Positions 51,452-61,580 of a DNA stretch of 64,000 nucleotides are shown in pieces (positions within the stretch are counted from its first letter, which is position 1; the number at the start of each line of letters is the position of its first letter). This DNA comes from Kribbella kalugense (GTDB lineage Bacteria > Actinomycetota > Actinomycetes > Propionibacteriales > Kribbellaceae). The position numbers and the translations under genes were made by a program. Under the pieces are notes generated by a model. It saw only the letters and a program-made list of their open reading frames with translations. It made no database searches and was not told the DNA's origin. The stretch spans positions 62,001 to 126,000 of the forward strand of contig NZ_SODF01000002.1 in NCBI RefSeq assembly GCF_004365875.1. The letters run 5' to 3'.

Positions 51452-52177
51452 ATGGCCCTGGCGGGCGAATCCGAAGCCTATGTTCCGCGACCGGGTGACG
51501 TGATCGAAATCCGGCCGGACGCGGACTACTGGCAATTCGGGCGGGACGAGAATCAGCCGGACACCTGGCAACGGACGGTCGGGTTCGAGACCGACGACGG
51601 TGTGGCGCTCATGTGGGTGAATGCCCACGGCACGGACCCGTTCGACCACATCCAGCCCGGGCGGCAGTTCGAGCTCGACCGCGAGGTCGACGGCCAGGAG
51701 GAGACGTTCGGCCTGGTGCGCGACGAGTCCGGCGAGCTCCGCGTCGAGGCGCTGGAGCCGCCGCCCGAGCCGCTCGACCTCAGCGGCGCCGAGCCGTTCC
51801 GGCTGCGCTCCGGCGACAAGGTGATCACGAACGACCGAGGCGTTTTCTCGTACTACGGCACCGACAACGCCGGCGCGGAACGCTGGCAGGCCAACTTCCA
51901 GGAAGGGATCTCGGTGGAGATCCCGGACGCACCGTTCCAGCCCGGCGAGCAGACCACCGTCGTCCGCCAGCGCGACGGCGACGACCTGGAGTTCACCGTG
52001 GCGAAGGGCGACGACGGACTGGTCCTCGTGCCTGGTGTCGAGCAGCCGTCGATCGACGATGCAGGCGCCGCGGAACCGGGCGTCTCCGGCCCGGCCGCCC
52101 AGACCGACGCGGGTGAGCGGGCTTACACGGCCCACACCCAGGCCACCCGGAAGCAAGCACCGTCCGCCGGACGCTGA
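51452..52177 (+). CDS. Hypothetical soluble protein
   Basis: A 241-aa acidic protein starting MALAGESEAYVPRPGDVIEI. It seems built of two beta-rich repeats, each with a property such as RPGDVIEIRPDADYWQFGRDEN and RSGDKVITNDRGVFSYYG, and a disordered Ala/Gly/Thr-rich tail. GGAG lies 8 bases before the ATG. It is on the opposite strand between rplQ and truA and ends at a bidirectional terminator. No family recognised. Confidence 0.75.
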   Translation: MALAGESEAYVPRPGDVIEIRPDADYWQFGRDENQPDTWQRTVGFETDDGVALMWVNAHGTDPFDHIQPGRQFELDREVDGQEETFGLVRDESGELRVEALEPPPEPLDLSGAEPFRLRSGDKVITNDRGVFSYYGTDNAGAERWQANFQEGISVEIPDAPFQPGEQTTVVRQRDGDDLEFTVAKGDDGLVLVPGVEQPSIDDAGAAEPGVSGPAAQTDAGERAYTAHTQATRKQAPSAGR

Positions 52178-52180
52178 AAC

Positions 52181-52225
52181 GCAAAACAGCGCCCCCTCCC
52201 TGTGCGGGGAGGGGGCGCTGTTGCG
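52181..52225. terminator. Strong bidirectional hairpin terminator after rplQ
   Basis: AACAGCGCCCCCTCCC pairs with GGGAGGGGGCGCTGTT around a short TGTGCG-type loop. It lies between the convergent stops at 52177 and 52235, and ends the alpha-operon transcript. Confidence 0.88.
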
Positions 52226-52234
52226 TGCTGGGTG

Positions 52235-52909
52235 TTACTTGTCGTCGTCCGAGCCGCCGGCCTTGGCGAAGCCTGCGGCTTCGGCGTCGGCCTCGGTCTT
52301 GAACCAGACCTCGGCGACCGTCTGGTCGTACCACGGGGACTCGGTGGTGTGGAACTTCATCGAGTCCTCGTTGCCCTTGATCGTGAAGCCTTCCGGCGCG
52401 GAGCCGTCGGCGTTCGGGGCGGCCGAGTTGTCGTACTTGCCGGTGACGACGTCCTGGACCTTCTCGTCCTTCGGCTCGTCGTCCTTGGGTGCGGCGGCCT
52501 TCTTCGCCGGGGCCTTCTTGGCCGGAGCCTTCTTGGCCTTCGGCGAGTCGGCCAGCGCCTCGACCAGCTCGATCTTCACCATCGGGGCGTTGTCGCCCTT
52601 GCGCGGGCCGAGCTTGGTGATCCGGGTGTAGCCACCCGGGCGGTCGGCGTACCGCTCGCCGATCTCGGTGAAGAGCACGTGCACGACGCTCTTGTCCTTG
52701 ATCCGCTTCATCACCTGGCGGCGCGAGTTCAGGTCACCACGCTTCGCCTTGGTGATCATCTGCTCCGCCAGCGGCTGCAGGCGCTTGGCCTTGGCCGCGG
52801 TGGTGGTGATGGCGCCGTGCTCGAACAGCGACGTCGCGAGGTTGCTGAGGATCAGCTTCTCGTGCGCCGGGCTGCCGCCCAGCCGGGCACCCTTGGTTGG
52901 GGTAGGCAT
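52235..52909 (-). CDS. rplQ: 50S ribosomal protein L17 with long C-terminal extension
   Basis: A 224-aa protein. L17 proper spans about residues 1-118 ([38 protein letters not shown]). A Lys/Ala/Pro-rich linker ([20 protein letters not shown]) leads to a C-terminal module of about 50 residues with [20 protein letters not shown] and [15 protein letters not shown]. Such small YHT/VWF modules occur at the ends of several actinobacterial proteins. E. coli L17 is only 127 residues. Its function in the extension is unknown. Confidence 0.95.
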   Translation of the reverse strand: MPTPTKGARLGGSPAHEKLILSNLATSLFEHGAITTTAAKAKRLQPLAEQMITKAKRGDLNSRRQVMKRIKDKSVVHVLFTEIGERYADRPGGYTRITKLGPRKGDNAPMVKIELVEALADSPKAKKAPAKKAPAKKAAAPKDDEPKDEKVQDVVTGKYDNSAAPNADGSAPEGFTIKGNEDSMKFHTTESPWYDQTVAEVWFKTEADAEAAGFAKAGGSDDDK

Positions 52910-52958
52910 CTCTTGACTCCAGGAATCTCAGGCCGCGGGCGGCCCGGGGGTGGTTGAC

Positions 52959-53984
52959 TCAGTACTGCTCGGTCTCGGCGAAGCTCTCGTCCTCGTCGTC
53001 CGCCTCGTTGCCGTAGGCACCGGACGCCGCACGCAGGTCGAAGCCAGGAGGCGAGTCCTTCAGCGACAGGCCCATCTCGGCCAGCTTCAGCTTGACCTCG
53101 TCGATCGACTTGGAGCCGAAGTTCCGGATGTCCAGCAGGTCCTGCTCGCTGCGCGAGATCAGCTCACCCACGGTGTGGATGCCCTCGCGCTTGAGGCAGT
53201 TGTACGACCGGACGGTCAGCTGCAGGTCCTCGACCGGCAGGGCCAGGTCGGCGGCCATCTGCTCGTCCACCGGCGACGGGCCGATGTCGATGCCCTCGGC
53301 CTCGACGTTCAGCTCGCGGGCCAGGCCGAACAACTCGACCAGGGTCTTACCGGCCGACGCGACGGCGTCGCGGGGCAGCATCGACGGCTTGGTCTCGACG
53401 TCGACGACCAGGCGGTCGAAGTCGGTGCGCTGCTCGACGCGGGTGGCCTCGACCTTGTAGGTGACCTTGAGGACCGGCGAGTAGATCGAGTCGACCGGCA
53501 TCCGGCCGATCTCGGCGTCGGCGGACTTGTTCTGTACGGCGGACACGTAACCGCGACCGCGCTCGACGACCAGCTCCATCTCGAGCCGGCCCTTCTCGTT
53601 CAGGGTGGCGATCTTCAGGTCCGGGTTGTGCACCTCGACACCGGCCGGCGGCGCGATGTCGGCGGCGGTGACGTCACCGGGGCCCTGCTTGCGCAGGTAC
53701 ATGGTGACCGGCTCGTCGTGCTCGGAGGAGACGACCAGGTCCTTCAGGTTCAGGATCAGCTGGGTGGCGTCTTCCTTCACCCCGGCAACGGTCGAGAACT
53801 CGTGCAGGACACCGTCGATCTTGATGCTGGTGACGGCGGCCCCCGGGATGGAGGACAGCAGGGTCCGGCGGATCGAGTTACCGAGGGTGTAACCGAAGCC
53901 AGGCTCCAACGGCTCGATCACGAACCGCGAGCGGTACTCGTCGACGACCTCTTCGGTCAGGGTGGGGCGTTGTGCGATCAGCAC
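52959..53984 (-). CDS. rpoA: RNA polymerase alpha subunit
   Basis: A 341-aa protein. The N-terminal dimerisation domain has [21 protein letters not shown] and [16 protein letters not shown]. The C-terminal domain (about 245-315) has [20 protein letters not shown] and [20 protein letters not shown], which contact UP elements and activators. It lies between rpsD and rplQ as expected. Confidence 0.98.
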   Translation of the reverse strand: MLIAQRPTLTEEVVDEYRSRFVIEPLEPGFGYTLGNSIRRTLLSSIPGAAVTSIKIDGVLHEFSTVAGVKEDATQLILNLKDLVVSSEHDEPVTMYLRKQGPGDVTAADIAPPAGVEVHNPDLKIATLNEKGRLEMELVVERGRGYVSAVQNKSADAEIGRMPVDSIYSPVLKVTYKVEATRVEQRTDFDRLVVDVETKPSMLPRDAVASAGKTLVELFGLARELNVEAEGIDIGPSPVDEQMAADLALPVEDLQLTVRSYNCLKREGIHTVGELISRSEQDLLDIRNFGSKSIDEVKLKLAEMGLSLKDSPPGFDLRAASGAYGNEADDEDESFAETEQY

Positions 53985-54091
53985 TGTGTGTTCTTCTTTC
54001 TGGTTCCGCGACGACCACTATTTGAGGCCGCGAAGGTGAAGAAGAGACCGTTTCCGGCCGGTGGCCACGAGGGCCACCGGCCGGAGCAGGA

Positions 54092-54700
54092 TCAGTTCTT
54101 CGAGTAGAGCTCGACGATCAGGTGCTCGGCGACCTGGGTGTCGATCTGCTGCCGGGTCGGCAGCTGGTGGACGAGGATCCGCAGCCTTTCGGGCATCACC
54201 TCGAGCCACGCCGGAACGACGCGCTCGCTGTGCGTCTCCCGGGCGACGATGAACGGCGTCGTCTCGGCCGACTTCTGCTTGACATCGATGATGTCGTGAG
54301 CGGCCACCCGGTACGACGGGATGTTCACCTTGACGCCGTTCACGGTGAAGTGACCGTGGACGACGAGCTGACGGGCCTGCCGGCGGGTCCGGGCCAGGCC
54401 GGAGCGGTAGACCACGTTGTCCAGGCGGGACTCGAGGATCTGCAGCAGGTTGTCACCGGTCTTGCCGGAGCGCCGCGAGGCCTCTTCGTAGTACCGGCGG
54501 AACTGCTTCTCGAGAACGCCGTACGAGTAACGCGCCTTCTGCTTCTCGCGCAGCTGGAGCAGGTACTCGCTCTCCTTCGGGCGGCCGCGGCCGTGCATAC
54601 CCGGCGGGTACGGACGACGCTCGAACGCCTTGTCGCCACCGACGAGGTCGACCCCGAGACGGCGCGACTTCTTGGTCATAGGTCCGGTGTAACGGGCCAT
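54092..54700 (-). CDS. rpsD: 30S ribosomal protein S4
   Basis: A 202-aa primary rRNA-binding protein. [21 protein letters not shown] at the start and [20 protein letters not shown] with an S4 RNA-binding fold are diagnostic. It lacks the N-terminal Cys4 zinc site found in some S4 paralogues. Confidence 0.97.
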   Translation of the reverse strand: MARYTGPMTKKSRRLGVDLVGGDKAFERRPYPPGMHGRGRPKESEYLLQLREKQKARYSYGVLEKQFRRYYEEASRRSGKTGDNLLQILESRLDNVVYRSGLARTRRQARQLVVHGHFTVNGVKVNIPSYRVAAHDIIDVKQKSAETTPFIVARETHSERVVPAWLEVMPERLRILVHQLPTRQQIDTQVAEHLIVELYSKN

Positions 54701-54726
54701 GGTTCGCTACCTTCCTCTCTCTGGGA

Positions 54727-55134
54727 TCAGACCCGGCGCCGCTTGGGCGGGCGGCATCCGTTGTGGGCGACTGGGGTGACGTCCTGGATGGTGCCGACCT
54801 CGAGGCCGACGGCACCCAGCGAACGGATCGCGGTCTCACGGCCGGAGCCGGGACCCTTGACGAAGACGTCGATCTTGCGCATGCCGTGCTCCATCGCGCG
54901 CCGGCCGGCAGCCTCGGCTGCCATCTGCGCGGCGAACGGGGTCGACTTGCGCGAACCCTTGAAGCCGACGGTTCCCGCGGAAGCCCACGAGATGACCGCG
55001 CCGGTCGGGTCGGTGATCGTCACGATCGTGTTGTTGAACGTGCTCTTGATGTGCGCGTGGCCGGCGGCCACGTTCTTCTTCTCCTTGCGGCGCACCTTCT
55101 TCGCGCCGGCCGCGCTGCGGCTCTTGGGAGGCAT
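54727..55134 (-). CDS. rpsK: 30S ribosomal protein S11
   Basis: A 135-aa protein with [40 protein letters not shown] and the C-terminal [12 protein letters not shown]. It lies on the small-subunit platform near the mRNA exit. Order rpsM-rpsK-rpsD-rpoA is standard. Confidence 0.98.
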   Translation of the reverse strand: MPPKSRSAAGAKKVRRKEKKNVAAGHAHIKSTFNNTIVTITDPTGAVISWASAGTVGFKGSRKSTPFAAQMAAEAAGRRAMEHGMRKIDVFVKGPGSGRETAIRSLGAVGLEVGTIQDVTPVAHNGCRPPKRRRV

Positions 55135-55172
55135 AGGTCAGTTGCTCCTGGGGTGGTCGAAAGTCATCCGGG

Positions 55173-55544
55173 TCACTTCTTCTTCTTGCCGGCGATCGCC
55201 TTACGGCGGCCCTTGCGGCTACGGGCGTTGGTCCGCGTGCGCTGACCGCGCACCGGAAGCCCGCTGCGGTGCCGGCGACCCTGGTACGACCCGATCTCGA
55301 TCTTGCGGCGGATGTCCGCGGTCACCTCGCGACGGAGGTCACCCTCGATCTTGTAGTTGCCTTCGATGAAGTCCCGGAGCTTGACCAGTTCTTCGTCGCC
55401 CAGTTCGTGGACGCGCTTGTCACCGGAGATCCCGGTGGCTTCGAGCGTCTTCAGGGCGCGAGTACGACCTACACCGAAGATGTAGGTGAGAGCGACCTCG
55501 ATGCGCTTGTCGCGCGGCAGGTCGACTCCTACGAGGCGTGCCAT
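55173..55544 (-). CDS. rpsM: 30S ribosomal protein S13
   Basis: A 123-aa protein: [50 protein letters not shown] and a Lys-rich tail ([12 protein letters not shown]) near the A and P site tRNAs. The 184-bp gap upstream to rpmJ holds no gene that can be supported. Confidence 0.98.
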   Translation of the reverse strand: MARLVGVDLPRDKRIEVALTYIFGVGRTRALKTLEATGISGDKRVHELGDEELVKLRDFIEGNYKIEGDLRREVTADIRRKIEIGSYQGRRHRSGLPVRGQRTRTNARSRKGRRKAIAGKKKK

Positions 55545-55728
55545 GTGGCGGTGTTCCTTTCGTCAGCAGAGGTGTGGTGGCGCGCTGCGTCCTTGCCCGC
55601 CTCGGTGATTCGCTTGTGCTTCACCGGCAAGGCCCCGGCCTCTGTTCCAGGGGCGACGTACGGTCCGTGGACCGCACGAGCATGCGCGCTGTGGTGCGAA
55701 AGTGCTGTGTCCTGCGTTCGGGCTGAAA

Positions 55729-55842
55729 TCAGCCCTGCCGCTGCTTGTGCCGCGGGTTCTCGCAGATCACCATGACCCGGCCGTGACGGCGGATCACCTT
55801 GCACTTGTCGCAGATCTTCTTGACGCTCGGATTGACCTTCAT
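55729..55842 (-). CDS. rpmJ: 50S ribosomal protein L36
   Basis: A 37-aa protein too short for routine calling: [20 protein letters not shown] then [17 protein letters not shown]. The Cys-Cys-Cys-His zinc set (CDKC ... C ... H) is complete. Its ATG at 55842 lies 33 bases after the infA stop, and GAAAGTAGCTCG precedes it. Confidence 0.97.
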   Translation of the reverse strand: MKVNPSVKKICDKCKVIRRHGRVMVICENPRHKQRQG

Positions 55843-55875
55843 CGAGCTACTTTCTTCGACAGGTGTTGGTGGTCG

Positions 55876-56097
55876 TTACTTGTACCGATAGACGATCCGA
55901 CCTCTGGTGAGGTCGTACGGCGACAGCTCGACGACGACCCGGTCCTCGGGAAGGATCCGGATGTAGTGCTGCCTCATCTTGCCGCTGATGTGCGCGAGCA
56001 CCTTGTGCCCGTTGGACAGCTCAACACGGAACATCGCGTTCGGCAGCGCCTCGACGATGGTGCCCTCGAGTTCGATGACTCCCTCTTTTTTGGGCAT
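55876..56097 (-). CDS. infA: Translation initiation factor IF-1
   Basis: A 73-aa OB-fold protein: [40 protein letters not shown] and [20 protein letters not shown]. It occupies the ribosomal A site during initiation. It begins the infA-rpmJ-rpsM-rpsK-rpsD-rpoA-rplQ unit, and a promoter candidate lies about 55 bases upstream. Confidence 0.98.
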   Translation of the reverse strand: MPKKEGVIELEGTIVEALPNAMFRVELSNGHKVLAHISGKMRQHYIRILPEDRVVVELSPYDLTRGRIVYRYK

Positions 56098-56151
56098 GTC
56101 CTCGCACTTCTGTAGACGTGACTGACTATGGCTACAAACAGCCAAGGAATA

Positions 56152-56182
56152 AGTGTACGCCAGTCACCCATCCGAAACCCAA
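56152..56182 (-). promoter_or_regulatory. Candidate promoter of the infA-rpoA unit
   Basis: On the minus strand TTGGGT (56182-56177) and TACACT (56157-56152) are 19 bases apart in the 96-bp gap before infA. The -10 fits the actinobacterial TANNNT form; the long spacing lowers confidence. Confidence 0.4.
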
Positions 56183-56193
56183 TCGAGACCCGG

Positions 56194-56976
56194 TCAGTGC
56201 TCGGTAGCGGCCCACTGCTCGCCTTCGCGCCAGATTTGTTCGGGCATCAGGTCCAGAAGATCACAGGCTGCGTTCAGCTGCGCGAGCGCAGTGACGGATT
56301 CGCGGTACGCCGGGAGGATCGCGACGAAACGGCGGCCCTCGCAGCTGAAGCCGAAGGGCGGCACATCGGCCAAAGCCTCGACCGCTCGCGGGTGCAGAAC
56401 GGCCATCGCGTGGTCCTCGCGGCCGTTGAACAGCTGGTACTGCGCCTGCAGGTCGGGGACCGTGAGCTTCAAGGGCAGGAAGCTCGCCGCGGCCACCGGG
56501 GCCAGTCCGGCGGGCAGCACCTGGAGCGGCGGCAGTGGTCGATCCACCTGCAGATCGAGGAAGTCGAAGCCCAGGTCACGCCGCCGTACCTTGTGGCGGA
56601 AGCGCCCGGTCCAGAACTCCCGGCCCCGATGCCGGCCGGTGGTCACGTCGATGACCTGGGCCCGGGGATCGCCGTCGAACGGTGGGAACGGCCAACGATC
56701 CCGCAGCTCCGGGCCCGACGCGCTGAGCCGCCAGCCCTGCTCCGCCGCCGCTTCGGCCCACGACCTCCGGCGGCGGCTGTCACCGACCCGCAGAGCCAGC
56801 GTGAAGACGATCAGCACCAGGAACCAGGCCAGCACCATCCAGCCCACCCAGCGCGGCTCCAGCAGCAGTCCGGCGACCGCCAGCGGTACGGCGACGGCGA
56901 ACCAGATGACGTAGACGACCGCGGCGCCCTGGTGCAGCTGCCACGACCAGTCCGCCCGCACCGGGGCCGACGTCAA
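56194..56976 (-). CDS. Hypothetical membrane protein
   Basis: A 260-aa protein with two N-terminal helices (AAVVYVIWFAVAVPLAVAGLL and WVGWMVLAWFLVLIVFTLAL) and a cytosolic domain of about 190 residues (QGWRLSASGPELRDRWPFPP; FWTGRFRHKVRRRDLGFDFL). Its start overlaps the DUF1707 gene stop by ATGA. Both are inserted between map and infA in the ribosomal block. No function recognised. Confidence 0.75.
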   Translation of the reverse strand: MTSAPVRADWSWQLHQGAAVVYVIWFAVAVPLAVAGLLLEPRWVGWMVLAWFLVLIVFTLALRVGDSRRRRSWAEAAAEQGWRLSASGPELRDRWPFPPFDGDPRAQVIDVTTGRHRGREFWTGRFRHKVRRRDLGFDFLDLQVDRPLPPLQVLPAGLAPVAAASFLPLKLTVPDLQAQYQLFNGREDHAMAVLHPRAVEALADVPPFGFSCEGRRFVAILPAYRESVTALAQLNAACDLLDLMPEQIWREGEQWAATEH

Positions 56977-57422
56977 CGGCGCCTGCCGAGGCCGCCGAGG
57001 GCGATGATCGCCCAGGGAATCAGCAGCCAGACCGGCCAGAAGCTCGGCCAGTGCCCGCCGTTGCCGAGCCCGATCACGAACCAGATCACCACGTTGACCA
57101 GCACGACCCCGGTGAAACCGCCTGCGGCAGCGAACGGGTGCTTGTGCGGCCGGTTGTCCTTCTTCCGCTCCGGGAAGTTGCCCGGCTCGGGCGCCGGCTT
57201 GACGTCCTGCACCGCTGCCGGCGTCTGGTAGGTCCGCACCGGCGGCAGGTCACGCACCAGCGGCTCGAGCTCGCCGTAGGTCTGCACGGTGTAGAGCTTG
57301 TCGAGGCGGGTGGAGAACTCGGGCTGGTCCAGCCGGCCGTCCGCGAACGCGTCCCGCAACCGCCCGGCGATCTTGTCGCGGTCGGCTTCGGTGAAACGCT
57401 GGTACGGCTGGTACTGAGGCAT
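56973..57422 (-). CDS. DUF1707 (SHOCT-like) membrane protein
   Basis: A 149-aa protein with an N-terminal DUF1707 helical domain (ADRDKIAGRLRDAFADGRLD, then EFSTRLDKLYTVQTYGELEP) followed by a Pro/Lys linker and two transmembrane helices (GFTGVVLVNVVIWFVIGLG; WPVWLLIPWAIIALGGL). Such proteins are common in actinobacteria; their role is unknown. It overlaps the next gene by 4 bases. Confidence 0.83.
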   Translation of the reverse strand: MPQYQPYQRFTEADRDKIAGRLRDAFADGRLDQPEFSTRLDKLYTVQTYGELEPLVRDLPPVRTYQTPAAVQDVKPAPEPGNFPERKKDNRPHKHPFAAAGGFTGVVLVNVVIWFVIGLGNGGHWPSFWPVWLLIPWAIIALGGLGRRR

Positions 57423-57486
57423 GTCTCAAGTGTGCCTCAGCTACGGTCCGCTTCGCGTCCCCCAACGGGTGGACCCGCAGGGTCCG

Positions 57487-58311
57487 TCAATCAGCCAGTG
57501 CGCCGAACTTGACGCCAAGCTCGGACAGCTTCGCTTCGCCGCCGTCGAGCGCGGTCAGCACCCACGGTCCTTGCGGAGTGAGAGTGAACGTGTGCTCTGT
57601 GTGCGCGGCGGACCGGCCGTCGTCGGTGACGACGGTCCAGTCGTCCTCGAGCGTGTGGTTGTCCTGCTTGCCGAGCGTGAGCATCGGCTCGACGGCGAGC
57701 GCCATCCCCTCGATCAGCTTCGGGCCGCGGCCCGGGCGGCCGAAGTTCGGCACGTTCGGCGGCTGGTGCATGGCCGAGCCGATCCCGTGCCCGACGAAGT
57801 CCTCGACGATCCCGTACGACGAGTTGGCGCGAACGTACGTCTCGACCGCAGCCGAGATATCCGTCAGCCGCCCGCCGAGCCGAGCGGCCGCGAACCCGCG
57901 CCACATCGACTCGGAACAGATCCGGGCCAGCTCGAGCAGCTCGTCGTCGACCTGCCCGACCGGCACGGTGATCGCGGCGTCGCCGTGCCAGCCGTCCACG
58001 ATCGCACCGCAGTCGATCGAGATCAGGTCGCCGTCGGCGAGCACCCGGTCCCCCGGGATGCCATGCACGATCTCGTCGTTCACCGAGGCACAGATCGAGC
58101 CGGTGAAGCCGTGGTACCCCTTGAACGACGGGGTCGCGCCGGAGGACCGGATGTTGTCCTCGGCGATCGCGTCCAACTCGCCGGTGGTGATGCCGGCCCG
58201 GACCGACCCGCGGAGCAGCTCCAGCGTGCGGCCGACCACCAGGCCGGCCTTCCGCATGGCCAGAATCTGCTCGCGGGTCTTGATCTCGATCCCGCGGTCC
58301 TTGAACATCAT
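57487..58311 (-). CDS. map: Methionine aminopeptidase, type I
   Basis: A 274-aa enzyme removing the initiator Met. The metal ligands are visible: two Asp in SIDCGAIVDGWHGDAAITV, His in GHGIGSAMHQPP, Glu in AVEPMLTLG and Glu in HTEHTFTLT. It follows adk with a 6-bp gap. There is no N-terminal SH3-binding zinc extension, so it is the plain class Ia form. Confidence 0.96.
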   Translation of the reverse strand: MMFKDRGIEIKTREQILAMRKAGLVVGRTLELLRGSVRAGITTGELDAIAEDNIRSSGATPSFKGYHGFTGSICASVNDEIVHGIPGDRVLADGDLISIDCGAIVDGWHGDAAITVPVGQVDDELLELARICSESMWRGFAAARLGGRLTDISAAVETYVRANSSYGIVEDFVGHGIGSAMHQPPNVPNFGRPGRGPKLIEGMALAVEPMLTLGKQDNHTLEDDWTVVTDDGRSAAHTEHTFTLTPQGPWVLTALDGGEAKLSELGVKFGALAD

Positions 58312-58317
58312 CGGTCG

Positions 58318-58890
58318 CTACTCCGTGACGGTCTTGAGCGCCGCCAGCACGCGCTCGCTGACCTCGTCGATCTCGCCGACGCCGTCCACCTCGACCAGCA
58401 GGCCGCGCTCGGCGTACACCTGCAGCAGCGGCTTGGTCTCGGCGGCGTAGACGTCCTGCCGGTGCCGGACGACCTCTTCGGAGTCGTCGGTCCGGCCCTC
58501 GATGTGCGCCCGCTTCGTCATCCGCTCGACCAGTACGTCGATGTCGGCGACCAGCGCGACCACGGCATCCAGCTTGTGGCCGTGGTCGGCCAGGATCTCG
58601 TCCAGCGTGCCCACCTGGGCCACCGTCCGCGGGTACCCGTCGAGCAGGAAGCCCTCGCCGGCGTCGGCCTCGGACAGCCGGTCGCGCACCATCGAGTTCG
58701 TGATCTCGTCCGGGACGTAGTCGCCGGCATCCATGTACCGCTTGGCCTCGACACCCAGCGGCGTCTCGTCCTTCACGTTCGCACGGAAGATGTCGCCGGT
58801 GGACACGGCCGGGATATTCAGGCGATCCGCAAGCACCTTTGCCTGCGTGCCCTTGCCCGCCCCGGGCGGACCCATCAGCAACAATCTCAT
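58318..58890 (-). CDS. adk: Adenylate kinase
   Basis: A 190-aa enzyme that interconverts ATP, AMP and ADP. The P-loop [10 protein letters not shown] starts at residue 8; [13 protein letters not shown] is the NMP-binding signature. The lid is short, without the Cys4 zinc finger, as in other actinobacteria. Start ATG overlaps the secY stop (TGATG). Confidence 0.96.
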   Translation of the reverse strand: MRLLLMGPPGAGKGTQAKVLADRLNIPAVSTGDIFRANVKDETPLGVEAKRYMDAGDYVPDEITNSMVRDRLSEADAGEGFLLDGYPRTVAQVGTLDEILADHGHKLDAVVALVADIDVLVERMTKRAHIEGRTDDSEEVVRHRQDVYAAETKPLLQVYAERGLLVEVDGVGEIDEVSERVLAALKTVTE

Positions 58891-60191
58891 CAGCGCAGGA
58901 ACCCTTCGTAGTTTCGCTGCTGCAGCTGAGACTCGATCTGCTTCACCGTGTCCAGTCCGACGCCGACCATGATCAGGATCGACGTACCACCGAACGGGAA
59001 GTTCTGGCTCGCGTTCAGCAGGACGAGAGCGACCAGCGGGATCATCGAGATCGCCGCGAGGTAGATCGCGCCGGGCAGCGTGATGCGGTCCAACACGTAC
59101 TTCAGGTATTCCTCGGTCGGCCGCCCCGCCCGGATGCCCGGGATGAAGCCGCCGTACTTCTTCATGTTGTCCGCGACCTCCTTCGGGTTGAAGGTGATCG
59201 AGACGTAGAAGTACGTGAAGAAGATGATCAGGGCGACGTACGTCACCATGTAGATCGGGTGGTCGCCCTTGACCAAGTTGCCCTGGATCCAGTTGGACCA
59301 GCTCTTGCCTTGCTGGAACTGACTGACCAGGACGGGGAGATACAGCAGGCTGGACGCGAAGATCACCGGGATGACGCCGGCCTGGTTGACCTTCAGCGGG
59401 ATGTACGTCGACGTGCCGCCGAACATCTTCCGTCCGACCATGCGCTTCGCGTACTGCACCGGGATCCGGCGCTGGGCCTGCTCGATGAAGATGACCGCGG
59501 CCATGATCACCAACCCGATGGCGATCACCACGACGAACGTGGTGATGCCCTTCTGCTTGCGGATGCTCCACAGCTGGGTCGGGAAGGTGGCGACGATCTG
59601 GGTGAAGATCAGGATCGACATACCGTTACCGACACCACGGTCGGTGATCAGCTCACCGAGCCACATGATGATGCCGGTGCCGGCGGTCATGGTCAGCACC
59701 ATCACCGAGACGGTGAACCAGTCGTCCTTGTAGAGCAGCGGCTCGGTGCAGCCCTGGAACAGCCGGCCCGGCGTCCGGGCGAGGGCCACGAACGCGGTGG
59801 ACTGCAGGATCGCCAGACCAACGGTCAGGAACCGGGTGTACTGGGTGATCTTGGACTGCCCCGCCTGGCCCTCCTTCTTCAGCGACTCCAGCCGCGGGAT
59901 GACCACGGTGAGCAGCTGCAGAATGATGCTGGCGGTGATGTACGGCATGATGCCGAGCGCGAAGATCGCGAGCTGCAGCAGTGCTCCGCCGGAGAACAGG
60001 TTGATCAAGTTGTACAGGTTGGCGTTCTGGCCACCCTGGGAAATCTTGATACACGTGTGCAGAGACTGAACGTTGACGCCCGGTGCCGGCACGACAGAGC
60101 CGATCCGGAAGATCACGACGATGAATAGCACGAACAAGATCTTCCGGCGCAGGTCCGGAGTCTTGAACGCGTTGGCAAAGGCGCCTAACAC
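58890..60191 (-). CDS. secY: Preprotein translocase subunit SecY
   Basis: A 433-aa channel protein with ten transmembrane helices. GTG 60191 ([17 protein letters not shown]) is preceded by GGGAGG at 5-6 bases and matches actinobacterial SecY; TTG 60206 is an alternative start. [18 protein letters not shown] and [20 protein letters not shown] are family signatures. It follows rplO after a 135-bp gap with an inverted repeat. Confidence 0.97.
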   Translation of the reverse strand: MLGAFANAFKTPDLRRKILFVLFIVVIFRIGSVVPAPGVNVQSLHTCIKISQGGQNANLYNLINLFSGGALLQLAIFALGIMPYITASIILQLLTVVIPRLESLKKEGQAGQSKITQYTRFLTVGLAILQSTAFVALARTPGRLFQGCTEPLLYKDDWFTVSVMVLTMTAGTGIIMWLGELITDRGVGNGMSILIFTQIVATFPTQLWSIRKQKGITTFVVVIAIGLVIMAAVIFIEQAQRRIPVQYAKRMVGRKMFGGTSTYIPLKVNQAGVIPVIFASSLLYLPVLVSQFQQGKSWSNWIQGNLVKGDHPIYMVTYVALIIFFTYFYVSITFNPKEVADNMKKYGGFIPGIRAGRPTEEYLKYVLDRITLPGAIYLAAISMIPLVALVLLNASQNFPFGGTSILIMVGVGLDTVKQIESQLQQRNYEGFLR

Positions 60192-60263
60192 CCTGTCCTC
60201 CCACAAGTTTCCCTCGCCGCGGGCACGGCAGGGGCCTAGCTAAGCCGCTGGGCAAGAGACGAG

Positions 60264-60318
60264 CCAGGGCTCGTCCGACCGGCGCAGGATATCAAGCACC
60301 GGGCGTTACGAGCCCTGG
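60264..60318. repeat. Inverted repeat between rplO and secY
   Basis: CCAGGGCTCGT (60264-60274) and ACGAGCCCTGG (60308-60318) are perfect 11-bp arms with a 33-bp loop. It could form a weak terminator or a processing/regulatory hairpin in the spc mRNA before secY. Confidence 0.5.
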
Positions 60319-60326
60319 ACCTCGTG

Positions 60327-60767
60327 TCACACCTCGGTCGTGGTCCCCCCAGCCGCCTGGATCTTGTCCGTGGCGGACTTGGAGAACTTGTGTGCCGAGA
60401 CCTGCAGTGCCACGGTCAGCTCGCCGTCACCCAGTACCTTGACCGGCTGACCGCGGCGGACCGCACCCTTGGCGACCAGCTCGGCTACGCCGACCTCGCC
60501 ACCCTCGGGAAACAGTTGTCCGAGCTTGTCCAGGTTAACGACCTGGAACTCCACCCGGTTCCTGCTCTTGAAGCCCTTGAGCTTCGGAAGCCGCATGTGC
60601 AGCGGCATCTGGCCACCCTCGAACCACTCGGGGATGTTGTTACGGGCCTTGCTGCCCTTGGTACCGCGGCCGGCCGTCTTGCCCTTGCTGCCTTCACCAC
60701 GACCCACACGGGTCTTGGCGGTCTTGGCACCGGGCGCCGGACGCAGGTGATGAACCTTGAGCGCCAT
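60327..60767 (-). CDS. rplO: 50S ribosomal protein L15
   Basis: A 146-aa protein with the Gly-rich N-terminus of L15 ([20 protein letters not shown]) and [20 protein letters not shown]. It is 1 base after rpmD and 135 bases before secY. Confidence 0.97.
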   Translation of the reverse strand: MALKVHHLRPAPGAKTAKTRVGRGEGSKGKTAGRGTKGSKARNNIPEWFEGGQMPLHMRLPKLKGFKSRNRVEFQVVNLDKLGQLFPEGGEVGVAELVAKGAVRRGQPVKVLGDGELTVALQVSAHKFSKSATDKIQAAGGTTTEV

Positions 60768-60768
60768 G

Positions 60769-60951
60769 TCAGTCGACCTCCTCGACGGTGATGAGGTGGC
60801 GAACCGCGCGGACCATACCGCGAACCTCGGGCTTGTCCTCGTGGACGGCGGTGTCGCCGATCCGCTTGACGCCCAGGGTGCGCAGCGTGTCCCGCTGGTT
60901 CTGCTTGCCACCGATGCCGGAACGGGTCTGGGTCACCTTCAAGCGTGCCAT
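60769..60951 (-). CDS. rpmD: 50S ribosomal protein L30
   Basis: A 60-aa protein: [40 protein letters not shown] and [11 protein letters not shown]. Its ATG overlaps the rpsE stop by one base (TGATG-like). The usual place in the spc operon. Confidence 0.96.
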   Translation of the reverse strand: MARLKVTQTRSGIGGKQNQRDTLRTLGVKRIGDTAVHEDKPEVRGMVRAVRHLITVEEVD

Positions 60952-61550
60952 CAGGAAGCCGCCTCCGCCCGCGCCTTCAGCAGGGCCGCCGGAGCGACGT
61001 GCTCGACCGGCAGACCACGGCGCGCGGCCACGGCCTCCGGCGTCTCCAGGCTGCGCAGCGCCGCCACCGTGGCGTGCACCACGTTGATGGAGTTGGACGA
61101 GCCCAGCGACTTGCTGAGGATGTCGTGGATCCCGGCGCACTCCAGTACGGCGCGTGCCGAGCCACCCGCGATCACACCGGTACCGGGAGCGGCCGGACGC
61201 AGCATGACAACGCCTGCGGCCTTCTCGCCCTGGACCGGATGCGGAATGGTGCCTTGGATCCTCGGCACCTTGAAGAACGACTTCTTGGCCTCCTCGACAC
61301 CCTTGGCGATCGCCGCGGGCACCTCCTTGGCCTTGCCGTAACCCACACCTACGGTGCCATCTCCGTCGCCGACGACCACGAGGGCGGTGAAGCTGAAGCG
61401 CCGACCACCCTTCACGACCTTGGCGACCCGGTTGATGGCTACCACCTTCTCGATGTAGGCGGTCTTGTCCGCCTGCTGACCGCGACCCCCGTCGCGGCCA
61501 CGGCGATCACCACCGGCGCCGCCTCCGCGACGCTGTTGGCCTCCGCTCAT
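60951..61550 (-). CDS. rpsE: 30S ribosomal protein S5
   Basis: A 199-aa protein. A Gly/Arg-rich N-terminal tail (about 25 residues) precedes [20 protein letters not shown], the S5 RNA-binding start, and [18 protein letters not shown]. It helps decoding accuracy in the small subunit. Confidence 0.97.
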   Translation of the reverse strand: MSGGQQRRGGGAGGDRRGRDGGRGQQADKTAYIEKVVAINRVAKVVKGGRRFSFTALVVVGDGDGTVGVGYGKAKEVPAAIAKGVEEAKKSFFKVPRIQGTIPHPVQGEKAAGVVMLRPAAPGTGVIAGGSARAVLECAGIHDILSKSLGSSNSINVVHATVAALRSLETPEAVAARRGLPVEHVAPAALLKARAEAAS

Positions 61551-61580
61551 TTCGAGTTACCTTCTTCCCTTGTCGCCATG

